8,360 nucleotides of DNA from Acholeplasmatales bacterium DTU056. GTDB lineage: Bacteria > Bacillota_I > Bacilli_A > ML615J-28 > CAG-698. Positions 1-7,121 of the stretch are shown here, one piece after another. The number at the start of each line of letters is the position of its first letter. The first letter of the stretch is position 1. The stretch spans positions 8,168 to 16,527 of the forward strand of contig LFRX01000050.1 in assembly GCA_001512985.1 (NCBI GenBank). Reading direction: 5' to 3'. Both the position numbers and the translations under genes were made by a program. The notes under the pieces are model-generated. The model was not told the DNA's origin, searched no databases, and worked only from the letters and a program-made list of their open reading frames with translations.

Positions 1-224
1 ATACAACTAACTTCCAAGTTGAGTATGTCGGCATAGAAGAAGACTTAACAAACATTACAGCTGCTCTTGAAAAAGCTCTATTAGATCAAATGATTGCTAT
101 TCCATTATTCTCTGCTACATCTGCCGCTGTATTATCTAATAGAGTAATCCGTATGGCTCCTTCTTACAGCTTATTTATGGGCTGGGGTGGATTAACATAC
201 ACTCATATTAAAGCAGCAAAATAA
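1..224 (+). CDS. oppA: Oligopeptide ABC transporter substrate-binding protein, C-terminal end (5' truncated by window)
   Basis: Only the last 73 or so codons are visible, read in the frame ending at TAA 222-224; the window edge cuts the gene. The peptide contains a stretch resembling the C-terminal lobe of SBP_bac_5 peptide-binding proteins: EKALLDQMIAIPLFSAT, then SNRV, then a Trp/Gly-rich segment (GWGGLTYTHIK) close to the end. In this family the 'IPLF' strand leads into the last part of the ligand pocket. Its place directly before oppB fits the usual oppABCDF order. The protein would be an extracytoplasmic peptide receptor, probably a lipoprotein in a Gram-positive-type cell, but the signal peptide lies outside the window. 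It is assigned from the C-terminus and context only. Confidence 0.75.
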   Translation, partial: TTNFQVEYVGIEEDLTNITAALEKALLDQMIAIPLFSATSAAVLSNRVIRMAPSYSLFMGWGGLTYTHIKAAK

Positions 225-262
225 TTAAAACTATTAAAATAAACTTAGAAGTAAAAAACAAG

Positions 263-302
263 CAACAACCCTTATGAATTTAATTCATTAGGGTTGTTGT
301 TT
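263..302 (+). terminator. oppA-oppB intergenic hairpin (leaky terminator or mRNA stabiliser)
   Basis: The arms 263-272 (CAACAACCCT) and 290-299 (AGGGTTGTTG) pair perfectly over 10 bp. After a T-T mismatch (273/289), 274-279 pairs with 283-288, leaving a tiny loop. Only TTT follows (300-302) before ATAAG, so the U-tract is short. This suggests partial termination or 3'-end protection rather than full termination. No promoter fits between the hairpin and oppB (about 25 bp), so oppB-F must rely on readthrough. The hairpin would let the binding protein be made in excess over the membrane complex. Confidence 0.75.
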
Positions 303-326
303 ATAAGTAAGAGTGGTGAAATTTAT

Positions 327-1331
327 ATGATGACAAAATATGTATTAAAACGTATTGGTTTAATGATTATTACCTTTATTATTTTGACATATTTGATTTT
401 TTATATTATTCGATTAATGCCTGATTTTCATCAAATGGAGATTGGTGCAGACCCTGATATTCGTGCATGGCGATTACGAATGATGGGATTTGGCCCAGAT
501 GGTAAGCCAATAGTCCCTATTTATGTGCAATTTTGGCGATGGATTACAGAAATCTTTAAAGGTGAAGAATACTTTAAAGTTTCATGGTATTCATTTGTCC
601 GTAAACGTTATGTTTATGATGTATTATTTGAACGTTTACCTGAAACAATCCGTATTAATATTTTCCCATTTTTAATTTCTGTCCCACTTGGGATTGGGCT
701 TGGAATTTTAGCAGCCCTTAAGAAAAACAAACCAACTGATCATGTTATCTCAATTGGGGTTATGATCTTAATTTCGGTGCCATCATTCGTTATCGCTGTG
801 TTATTACAACTATTATTTGTATATAAATGGAAAATCCTACCTTTTGCTTTCGTTTTAACAAAAGAGAAAGCTGCTTTAGACCCGGTAGGAGATGTTTTAT
901 CACGAATTTTACCAATCACCGTTCTATCATCAGGAATGATCGCTGGCTGGACTCGCTTACTACGTGCAGAATTGAGCGAGACTTTAACATCTGAATTTAT
1001 GTTGCTAGCGCGAGCAAAAGGTTTAACTAAACGACAAGCAACATTAAGACACGCTTTACGAAATGCGTTTGTTCCGTTCGCACCAGCGATTATTGGTGGA
1101 TTCGTATCATTATTATCAGGTTCATTAATCGTAGAGCAAACATTCAAAATAACTGGTGTCGGTGGATTATATATCGAGGCAATAGGGTCAACTGATGGAT
1201 TACCTGATTATCCAATGGTTATGATGATTTCAATCTTCTATTTATCAATTGGATTGTTGGCAGGTATTGTTGCGGACTTATCATATGGATTTATTGATCC
1301 AAGAATTAAAATGGGGGCCGGAAAACAATGA
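327..1331 (+). CDS. oppB: Oligopeptide ABC transporter permease OppB
   Basis: This is one of two membrane subunits forming the peptide channel. With the start at 327 it is 334 residues, normal for the family. Features in order: TM1 at about 8-30 (IGLMIITFIILTYLIFYII), an extracytoplasmic loop with a short insert (32-100), the conserved entry to the BPD_transp_1 domain (LFERLPETIRINI, about 100-112), several further TM helices, and the EAA coupling motif (LSETLTSEFMLLARAKGLTK, about 216-235), which docks on the ATPases. An in-frame ATG at 294 lies inside the hairpin stem and has no ribosome binding site. The ATGs at 327 and 330 follow GAGTGGTGA (311-319), so 327 is chosen and 330 is possible. 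The stop overlaps the oppC start by 4 bp. Confidence 0.95.
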   Translation: MMTKYVLKRIGLMIITFIILTYLIFYIIRLMPDFHQMEIGADPDIRAWRLRMMGFGPDGKPIVPIYVQFWRWITEIFKGEEYFKVSWYSFVRKRYVYDVLFERLPETIRINIFPFLISVPLGIGLGILAALKKNKPTDHVISIGVMILISVPSFVIAVLLQLLFVYKWKILPFAFVLTKEKAALDPVGDVLSRILPITVLSSGMIAGWTRLLRAELSETLTSEFMLLARAKGLTKRQATLRHALRNAFVPFAPAIIGGFVSLLSGSLIVEQTFKITGVGGLYIEAIGSTDGLPDYPMVMMISIFYLSIGLLAGIVADLSYGFIDPRIKMGAGKQ

Positions 1332-2644
1332 TGGTTGTTAATGATGTAAATCAATTAAATATTGATAAAAGTAAATTAGTTTTAGTAAAAAATAAAGAAG
1401 GAGCATCTGAGCAATACTCCCTGGCGAAACCTCTTAGTTATTATAAAGATGCTTGGCTTCGTTTTAAACGCAACAAAATGTCAGTAATAGCAACAATCAT
1501 TTTATCCATCATTTTGTTCTTCACAATCTTTGGCCCTTATATGAAAAAATATGATCTTGTTGAAACGAACCGTAAGTTTGCTCTAAAATTTCAAGAATTA
1601 CCAGCCAAAATTCCTGTTGTTGAGAAATTAGGGATTTTTGCTGGACGCAAAACATTATACAATCGAAATAAAGCATTTATTGATAGTTTAAACGCTTATG
1701 ATGATACTATTGTAGTTAAAATCATTAGAGAATATGATGGAAAAGCTGATATTGTAGTTGACTATTATAAATATATAGCTTATGTGTTATCTTTTGGTGA
1801 TGAAGACACACCACAAGCTCGAATTGAAACACTTACTCCAGAAGAATACGAAGAAGTTTTACAAAAAAATGCAGTACTAAGATTAGTAGAGATTCAAGGT
1901 TCTAACTACAAAGTACAAATCGACTATTTTAGATATGCATTAGGAACAGCACCTGAAGATACTTATTTCTGGTTTGGAACAGATGGAATTGGGGCTGATA
2001 TCTTTACAAATATTTGGAAAGCCTCAAGGGTATCGTTAATTTTGGCAACAGTAATTACTGTTATTAATATGATCATTGGAATTATTCTTGGTTCTATTAT
2101 GGGTTACTATGGCGGGACATTAGATATCTTATTCGAAAGATTTGTAGATATTATTGGAAATCTACCATTCATGGTTATTTTAACATTGCTAATTTTACGC
2201 TACGGTAGTGGATTTGCAATAATCATTTTTGCTTTCGTATTCAATGGATGGATACGATTCTATGGAACCACTCGTATGCAATTCTATCGTTATAAAAACC
2301 GTGATTATGTTTTAGCGGCCCGTTCTTATGGTGCTGGAGATGCACGTATTATTCGCAAACATATTTTTCCTAACGCTATTGGAACTTTAATCACCTCTTT
2401 CTCATTAGCAATTCCATCATTTATTTTTACTGAATCAATTTATTCATTCTTAGGAATTATCAAATATAGTAAAACTACAAGTATCGGTAGAATGTTGTCT
2501 GAAGGTCAAACAGTTATGCAACGATCTTCACATATGCTTGTTTTCCCTGCAATTTACATTTCGATTTTAATGATTACGTTTAACTTAATTAGTAACGGAC
2601 TACGCGATGCCTTTAACCCAACTTTACGAGGTGTGGAAGAATGA
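1328..2644 (+). CDS. oppC: Oligopeptide ABC transporter permease OppC with enlarged extracytoplasmic loop
   Basis: This is the second channel subunit, 438 residues against about 300 for a typical OppC. A cytoplasmic N-terminus (1-50) leads to TM1 (51-70). Next comes an extracytoplasmic stretch of about 150 residues (73-225) rich in Tyr, Asp and Glu. It ends in WFGTDGIGADIF (215-226), the family's 'LGTDxxGRDxxSR' element in altered form. The transporter core follows, with helices from about 233 and the EAA motif near 328-349 (VLAARSYGAGDARIIRKHIF). The end, GLRDAFNPTLRG, is typical. The extra length sits wholly in the first outside loop. The ATG at 1328 overlaps the oppB stop (ATGA); a second ATG at 1331 is also possible. 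GGGGG (about 1313-1317) may serve as the ribosome binding site. Confidence 0.95.
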   Translation: MMVVNDVNQLNIDKSKLVLVKNKEGASEQYSLAKPLSYYKDAWLRFKRNKMSVIATIILSIILFFTIFGPYMKKYDLVETNRKFALKFQELPAKIPVVEKLGIFAGRKTLYNRNKAFIDSLNAYDDTIVVKIIREYDGKADIVVDYYKYIAYVLSFGDEDTPQARIETLTPEEYEEVLQKNAVLRLVEIQGSNYKVQIDYFRYALGTAPEDTYFWFGTDGIGADIFTNIWKASRVSLILATVITVINMIIGIILGSIMGYYGGTLDILFERFVDIIGNLPFMVILTLLILRYGSGFAIIIFAFVFNGWIRFYGTTRMQFYRYKNRDYVLAARSYGAGDARIIRKHIFPNAIGTLITSFSLAIPSFIFTESIYSFLGIIKYSKTTSIGRMLSEGQTVMQRSSHMLVFPAIYISILMITFNLISNGLRDAFNPTLRGVEE

Positions 2645-3696
2645 CAAACATTATAACACAACCAAATAAAGAAGTTATTTTAAGAGTTGATGACCTTCAC
2701 ATCTCATTTAAAACTCAACAAGGGATTTTAAAAGCGGTTCGCGGAGTAAGTTTTAATTTATATCGCGGGGAAACATTAGCGATCGTTGGTGAATCAGGTT
2801 CTGGAAAAAGTGTTACGTCCCGAGCTATTATGGGACTTTTAGCGGGAAATGCTATTCATGAAAAGGGATCAATTTATTATCAAGATAAAGATTTAATGTT
2901 ATTAACTGAAGAAGAATTTACGGATATTCGTGGGACAAAAATCGCCATGATTTTCCAAGATCCAATGTCTAGTTTAAACCCAATAATGAAAGTTGGAAAA
3001 CAGATTGCGGAGACGTTGATATTGAAGTTAAACTTATCACGTCGCGCCGCTAAACAAAAAGCTATCGAGTTAATGCGTGAAGTTGGTATTCCACAACCCG
3101 AAAAACGATACCATCAATATCCATTCCAATTCTCAGGAGGAATGAGACAACGTATCGTTATTGCAATTGCGTTAGCGAATAATGCGGAAATATTGATTTG
3201 TGATGAACCAACAACCGCATTAGACGTAACTATTCAAGCACAAATTTTAGACTTAATTAATCGATTAAAAAAAGAACGTAACTTATCAGTTATCTTTATT
3301 ACCCATGACTTAGGCGTTGTTGCTCATATGGCTGATCGCGCTTTAGTTATGTATGCTGGAAAAGTTGTCGAAATTGGAAAAACAGAGGAAATATTCTATG
3401 ATCCAAAACATCCATATACTTGGGCATTATTATCATCAATGCCAAGTTTAGAAACTGAAGGTAGATTGGATGCTATTCCTGGAACACCACCAAACTTAAT
3501 TAATCCTCCAGTTGGAGATGCTTTTGCTACACGTAATAACTATGCCTTAGCAATTGACTTTGAAATGGAGCCTCCTTTCTTTAAAGTTAGTGATACACAC
3601 TATGCAGCAACATGGTTATTACATCCAGATGCTCCTAAAGTGACACCACCAGCCGCAGTTTTAAAACTAATGAGTAAAAGGGGGCAAAGTAAATGA
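2641..3696 (+). CDS. oppD: Oligopeptide ABC transporter ATP-binding protein OppD (Cys-less, AmiE-like C-terminus)
   Basis: A cytoplasmic ATPase subunit of 351 residues, normal length. All nucleotide-binding motifs are intact: Walker A GESGSGKS (50-57), Q-loop Q106 in IFQDPMSSLNP, signature FSGGMRQR (164-171), Walker B ILICDEP (184-190), D-loop TALD (192-195) and H-loop H222. The C-terminal oligo_HPY region starts at HPYTWALL (257-264). In most OppD/DppD proteins this region carries four Cys that hold a [4Fe-4S] cluster; here the equivalent positions read Asp293, Asn299, Asp306 and Thr324. The pattern GDAFATRNNYALAIDFE resembles streptococcal AmiE, which also lacks these Cys. The start overlaps the oppC stop, and GAGGTG (2628-2633) gives a 7-nt spacing. 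Confidence 0.96.
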   Translation: MTNIITQPNKEVILRVDDLHISFKTQQGILKAVRGVSFNLYRGETLAIVGESGSGKSVTSRAIMGLLAGNAIHEKGSIYYQDKDLMLLTEEEFTDIRGTKIAMIFQDPMSSLNPIMKVGKQIAETLILKLNLSRRAAKQKAIELMREVGIPQPEKRYHQYPFQFSGGMRQRIVIAIALANNAEILICDEPTTALDVTIQAQILDLINRLKKERNLSVIFITHDLGVVAHMADRALVMYAGKVVEIGKTEEIFYDPKHPYTWALLSSMPSLETEGRLDAIPGTPPNLINPPVGDAFATRNNYALAIDFEMEPPFFKVSDTHYAATWLLHPDAPKVTPPAAVLKLMSKRGQSK

Positions 3697-5768
3697 GCCG
3701 TCATAAAAACATAGATTACAATCAAAAAGTATTAGAAGTACGTAACTTATATCAACACTTTAAAGTTGGAACTGGTTCCCGAAAATTAGTTGTTAAGGCT
3801 GTTGATGGTGTTTCGTTTGATATTTATAAACGTGAAGTTTTTGGACTTGTTGGAGAGTCCGGTTGTGGGAAAACAACAACTGGTAGATGTATAATTAAGT
3901 TATATGATATTACTGATGGTACTATTAAATATAATGGAAGAATAATTTCAGCTGGATTACAAGGTAACAAATATCGCATTCGCAAAGCTAAACTTGCCCG
4001 CAAAAATGAAATTACTGAACATCGTCCATTAGCTAAAAAAATTAAAAACATTAAAGACGAGGCTAATAACGAAATTGTTTTGATGAATGCGGAAATTGAA
4101 AAGTTACAAAAACAACAAGAAAATGAAATTATTAGAATTAATAAAATAATTAACGATTATGAAGAAAAAGTTTCAATAGCATTACATGCTTTTGAATCGA
4201 AACGCAATAAAGTTCGTTTAGAAGAAAAAGCCGAAATTGACCGTATTCGTCAACGAGATGTTTTAGATTTATTTAGAATTTACAACAAAACTCTACATTT
4301 AATTGAACAAAAATCAAAATCGAAAATAGCATATATTAAAGGGTTACCTATCCCAGAAAATGAAAAAATCGAACGATTAGCTGAAGAAAATGAAGTTCAT
4401 AAGGAAAATATTGCTCAAACAATTGATCGTTTAATTAATAAATTATCTGAAGTAAGTCCTGATATTTTAGCTCAATATGAGGATCAAATTCGCCAAGGTC
4501 ATAAAATTAAATTTAAACCGGAGGTTAATTTAAAAGATCCTGAAATTGTTGAAAAAATTAATGCTGTTAAAGTAAAATATCAAAAAATCTATGAACAATT
4601 AGAGGCTGAACATCAAGTTGAAATTGCTAAAATAGATGAAAATAAACCTGATAAAGAAGCATTAGAAAATGAAATTAAACAATTAAAACTTTCAACAGCC
4701 CAAAAAATTAAAGAAATTAATGCAAAAATTAAAGAAATTAATCAACAAGCAAAACAAAGAATAAACGAAGTTAAACAACATGCTAAAGATCATCCAGAAT
4801 TATATGTGGATAATCTTGAAGAAATTGAGAAAATTAAGCAAAAATATCAGGCAATAATCGATGAAGAAAAACGACAATTAAAAATTAATCGTTATTATAA
4901 TAAACTAAAAGAAACTCCAGAGGAAAAAGCTGAACGTATTCGTAAACTTAAACAATTAAAAGAAGAGTTTAATCTATTCAAACAAAAAGCCTTAGCAAGA
5001 GGAGAATCTAAGGAAGTAATTGCTGAGGAAAAACGTAAATTAAAGAAAAAAATAAAAGAAATCAATGCTCAAAAACCAAGTTATGCACGAAATATGTCTA
5101 CGATGCAAATGGTTTTTCAAGATCCAATTTCTTCATTAAACCCACGAATGACTGTTCGTGAGATTATTTCGGAAGGATTAGTTGTTAGAGGGGAAAGAAA
5201 TAAGGCAATTATAAATGAAAAAGTTAATCGAGTTCTTGAACTAGTTGGATTATCTCGTGACCATGCTAGTAGATATCCACATGAGTTTAGTGGTGGACAA
5301 CGTCAACGAATTGGTATTGCTCGTGCATTAGTAGTTGATCCAGATTTGATTATTGCTGACGAGCCAATTAGTGCTTTAGACGTGTCTATACAAGCGCAAA
5401 TTATTAACTTATTAAATGACTTAAAAGAACAACTTGGGTTAACAATTCTTTTCATTGCCCATGACTTATCAGTAGTTAAATATTTCTGTGATCGAATTGC
5501 TGTTATGTATTATGGTAAAATAGTGGAATTAGCTTCTTCTGAAGAATTATTTGCTAATCCGCTTCATCCATATACTAAAGCTCTCCTTTCTGCAATCCCT
5601 CATCCAGATCCAGATTATGAAGCAAAACGTGTTCGTATTACCTATGATCCGTCTGTTCATAACTATTTGCATGACAAACCAGAATTAGTTGAAATTAAAC
5701 CTGGTCACTTTGTATATGCAAATAAAGAGGAGCAAGCAAAATACAAACAGCAATTAGGCATCGAGTGA
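3693..5768 (+). CDS. oppF: Oligopeptide ABC transporter ATP-binding protein OppF with giant coiled-coil insertion
   Basis: The partner ATPase of OppD, 691 residues against about 310-330 for a usual OppF. The ABC domain is split in sequence but complete. The N-terminal part holds Walker A GESGCGKT (54-61) and the strand DGTIKYNG (75-82). About 370 residues of Lys/Glu-rich predicted coiled coil follow. Then come Q-loop Q476 in MVFQDPISSLNPRM, signature FSGGQRQR (532-539), Walker B LIIADEP (552-558), D-loop SALD and H-loop H590. The C-terminal tail (HPYTKALL, then YDPSVHNY, KPELVEIKPGHFV) is AmiF-like. The reading frame is unbroken, so this is one protein and not a frameshift. Enlarged OppF proteins are known from mycoplasmas. 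The start overlaps the oppD stop by 4 bp, behind AAAGGGGG (3677-3684). Confidence 0.95.
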   Translation: MSRHKNIDYNQKVLEVRNLYQHFKVGTGSRKLVVKAVDGVSFDIYKREVFGLVGESGCGKTTTGRCIIKLYDITDGTIKYNGRIISAGLQGNKYRIRKAKLARKNEITEHRPLAKKIKNIKDEANNEIVLMNAEIEKLQKQQENEIIRINKIINDYEEKVSIALHAFESKRNKVRLEEKAEIDRIRQRDVLDLFRIYNKTLHLIEQKSKSKIAYIKGLPIPENEKIERLAEENEVHKENIAQTIDRLINKLSEVSPDILAQYEDQIRQGHKIKFKPEVNLKDPEIVEKINAVKVKYQKIYEQLEAEHQVEIAKIDENKPDKEALENEIKQLKLSTAQKIKEINAKIKEINQQAKQRINEVKQHAKDHPELYVDNLEEIEKIKQKYQAIIDEEKRQLKINRYYNKLKETPEEKAERIRKLKQLKEEFNLFKQKALARGESKEVIAEEKRKLKKKIKEINAQKPSYARNMSTMQMVFQDPISSLNPRMTVREIISEGLVVRGERNKAIINEKVNRVLELVGLSRDHASRYPHEFSGGQRQRIGIARALVVDPDLIIADEPISALDVSIQAQIINLLNDLKEQLGLTILFIAHDLSVVKYFCDRIAVMYYGKIVELASSEELFANPLHPYTKALLSAIPHPDPDYEAKRVRITYDPSVHNYLHDKPELVEIKPGHFVYANKEEQAKYKQQLGIE
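3960..5090 (+). other. Coiled-coil insertion inside OppF (about residues 90-466)
   Basis: The inserted segment is nearly all charged or Gln/Asn plus Ile/Leu in heptad-like spacing, with few Gly or Pro and no Cys. Pro or Gly breaks occur near residues 217-222 (GLPIPE), 255-284 (SPDI to KDPE), 319, 368 and 409. The insert ends must meet because they rejoin one ABC domain. The simplest shape is therefore an antiparallel helical hairpin, perhaps turning near 255-284 with arms of about 145 and 180 residues. Its site, between Walker A and the Q-loop, differs from SMC/Rad50, where the coil lies between the Q-loop and the signature. Function is unknown. Confidence 0.85.
4703..4742 (+). repeat. Tandem 21-bp (one heptad) direct repeat in oppF insertion
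   Basis: The 19-base string AAAAATTAAAGAAATTAAT occurs at 4703-4721 and again, identically, at 4724-4742, a 21-base period. It encodes two successive heptads, KIKEINA and KIKEINQ. A related KIKEINAQ recurs near residues 453-460. The exact one-heptad period suggests local duplication as a way the coiled coil lengthened. Confidence 0.85.
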
Positions 5769-5779
5769 GGTGGTGCTAA

Positions 5780-6388
5780 ATGAAAAAAATAATAGCAACG
5801 TTATTAATTGTTGTATTTGGAGTTATATTAGCAGGTTGTGAGGATCGTAAAATTAACGATGACACCTTAAGTGTTGTATTTTATACCGGTCTTGATAATG
5901 CATATGTTAAAACAATATACAATTTACAAAAAGGAAGTAAAATACCAAAACCTGAAGATCCAGTTGTAACTGACGAAAATGGAAATTCCATTTTAGCGTT
6001 TGAAGGATGGTTCAAAGATAGAGCTCTAGATACGCCATGGGATTTTGATGTCGATACAATTGAAAAAAGCACAACACTTTATGCTAAATGGTCTCCAGTA
6101 GTCTTTACAATCACATATGATTTACGAGGAGGATATTTCCCAGAAGGGGTTGAAGCAAGATATCCAAAAACTTATACATATCTATCTGAAGATATCATCT
6201 TCCCAACAGATAGAGCTAGTTGGCCTGTTCATGAAAGTAAAGGATTATTTATTGGATGGTATACACAACCTAAATTGACTCCAGCGCAACTTAAAGATAA
6301 ATCAAATTACCCAAAATTTGATATAATCAAATCCAAATCATCGGGTAATATTGTACTTTATGCGTATTATTTAGGAGATACAATATAA
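5780..6388 (+). CDS. Small lipoprotein with two InlB-type B-repeats, last gene of the opp operon
   Basis: A protein of 202 residues. The N-terminus has a lipoprotein signal (MKK, hydrophobic run 4-17, lipobox LAGC with Cys20 as the lipidation site), so it should be anchored on the outer face of the membrane. Two units match the Listeria-Bacteroides (InlB B) repeat pattern: residues about 30-105, with LSVVFYTG, FEGWFKD and TTLYAKW, and about 110-198, with FTITYDLRGG, FIGWYTQ and IVLYAYY. Each runs from a beta strand through a central GW to a terminal LYA(K/Y). The family is widespread in surface proteins, and its role is mostly unknown or adhesive. The gene starts 11 bp after oppF; GAGGTGG (5767-5773) overlaps the oppF stop and gives a 6-nt spacing, so co-transcription and perhaps coupled translation are likely. 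No peptide-binding domain is visible. Confidence 0.85.
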   Translation: MKKIIATLLIVVFGVILAGCEDRKINDDTLSVVFYTGLDNAYVKTIYNLQKGSKIPKPEDPVVTDENGNSILAFEGWFKDRALDTPWDFDVDTIEKSTTLYAKWSPVVFTITYDLRGGYFPEGVEARYPKTYTYLSEDIIFPTDRASWPVHESKGLFIGWYTQPKLTPAQLKDKSNYPKFDIIKSKSSGNIVLYAYYLGDTI

Positions 6389-6401
6389 TAACCCATGTAT
6401 G

Positions 6402-6434
6402 AAAAAAGGAACTGTAAAAACAGTTCCTTTTTTT
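6402..6434. terminator. Bidirectional terminator between the opp operon and clpP
   Basis: GGAACTG (6408-6414) pairs with CAGTTCC (6421-6427) around a 6-nt loop. It is flanked by six A on the left (6402-6407) and seven T on the right (6428-6434). The A-run pairs with the T-run and acts as the U-tract when read from the minus strand. It therefore ends both the opp operon and clpP, whose stop is 22 bp away. Confidence 0.92.
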
Positions 6435-6456
6435 ACTAGCAATACATATTAGAAAA

Positions 6457-7056
6457 TTACTTATTAGGTTTTATATCCTTTTTAACCATAATTTCATCAA
6501 TAATGCCATATTCTAATGCCTCTTCCGCAAACATATAAAAATCACGCTCAGTATCTTGATTAATTTGTTCAATAGTTTTATTAGTATTTTCCGCAAAAAT
6601 CTTATTCATTCGTTCTTTTACGCGAAGAATATGTTTTGCAGCAATCTGTATCTCAGTAGCCTGACCATGAGCTCCTCCCATTGGTTGATGAATCATAATT
6701 TCACTATTAGGAAGAGCATATCTTTTTCCTTTTGTTCCACTTGATAGTAAAAAAGCAGCCATACTAGCAGCCATTCCAACACAAATGGTGTTTACGTTTG
6801 GTGAAATTAAATTCATGGTATCATAAATAGCCATTCCGGCTGTAATACTACCGCCAGGACTATTTATATATAAATAAATATCTTTTTCTGGATCTTCAGC
6901 GGCTAAAAATAATAGCTGGGCTACAATACTATTGGCTAAGGAATCGGTAATTTCTCCATTTAACATAATTATTCTATCTTTTAGTAAACGTGAATATATG
7001 TCATAAGATCGTTCACCATAACCTGTTCTCTCTATAACTATTGGTGTATAATACAT
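6457..7056 (-). CDS. clpP: ATP-dependent Clp protease proteolytic subunit ClpP
   Basis: A serine peptidase that forms a double heptameric barrel in the cytoplasm and degrades proteins fed by Clp ATPases (ClpX, ClpC or ClpE). With the start at 7056 it is 199 residues, like Bacillus ClpP. The triad is complete: Ser98 in GMAASMA, His123 in MIHQP and Asp172 in ERDF. Other hallmarks are YDIYSRLLKDRII (18-30), NSPGGS (65-70) and the end motif ALEYGIIDEI. Residue 100 is Ala where most ClpPs have Gly, a mild change. An ATG at 7071 is in frame but its bases form part of the GGAGG ribosome binding site (plus-strand 7065-7069). That site sits 8 nt before the ATG at 7056, so 7056 is the real start. It is a single-gene unit. 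Confidence 0.97.
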   Translation of the reverse strand: MYYTPIVIERTGYGERSYDIYSRLLKDRIIMLNGEITDSLANSIVAQLLFLAAEDPEKDIYLYINSPGGSITAGMAIYDTMNLISPNVNTICVGMAASMAAFLLSSGTKGKRYALPNSEIMIHQPMGGAHGQATEIQIAAKHILRVKERMNKIFAENTNKTIEQINQDTERDFYMFAEEALEYGIIDEIMVKKDIKPNK

Positions 7057-7092
7057 TTTGATAACCTCCATTTATCTTATGATACTATTAAT

Positions 7093-7121
7093 ATATTATC
7101 TTAATAATACTCAAAAGTCAA
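7093..7121 (-). promoter_or_regulatory. clpP sigma-A promoter
   Basis: Read on the minus strand, TTGACT (plus 7116-7121) is followed by exactly 17 nt and then TAATAT (plus 7093-7098), a near-consensus vegetative promoter. Transcription would begin near 7086, giving a leader of about 30 nt. The -35 lies inside TTTGACTTTTGAGT, two adjacent 7-bp half-sites that resemble CtsR heptads but lack the canonical 3-bp spacer. Confidence 0.85.

Noticed and set aside
294..326. Earlier in-frame ATG that would extend OppB by 11 residues
   Set aside because: It lies in the 3' arm of the hairpin, has no ribosome binding site and adds a polar stretch not typical of OppB; GAGTGGTGA supports the ATG at 327 (or 330).
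740..1147. Antisense open frame of 135 codons within oppB
   Set aside because: It lies wholly inside a well-supported oppB, has no ribosome binding site and its translation resembles no known protein.
3693..5768. OppF length due to gene fusion, frameshift or a mobile insertion
   Set aside because: One unbroken frame with the ABC motifs in normal order on both sides; no inverted repeats, target duplications or transposase remnants at the insert borders.
1329..5768. Mycoplasma code with TGA read as Trp
   Set aside because: oppB, oppC, oppD and oppF all end at TGA exactly where the next gene's start overlaps or closely follows, and Trp is encoded by TGG throughout.
7057..7071. Earlier in-frame ATG that would extend ClpP by 5 residues
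   Set aside because: That ATG overlaps the GGAGG that serves the ATG at 7056 with an 8-nt spacer, and catalytic residue numbering then matches Bacillus ClpP.
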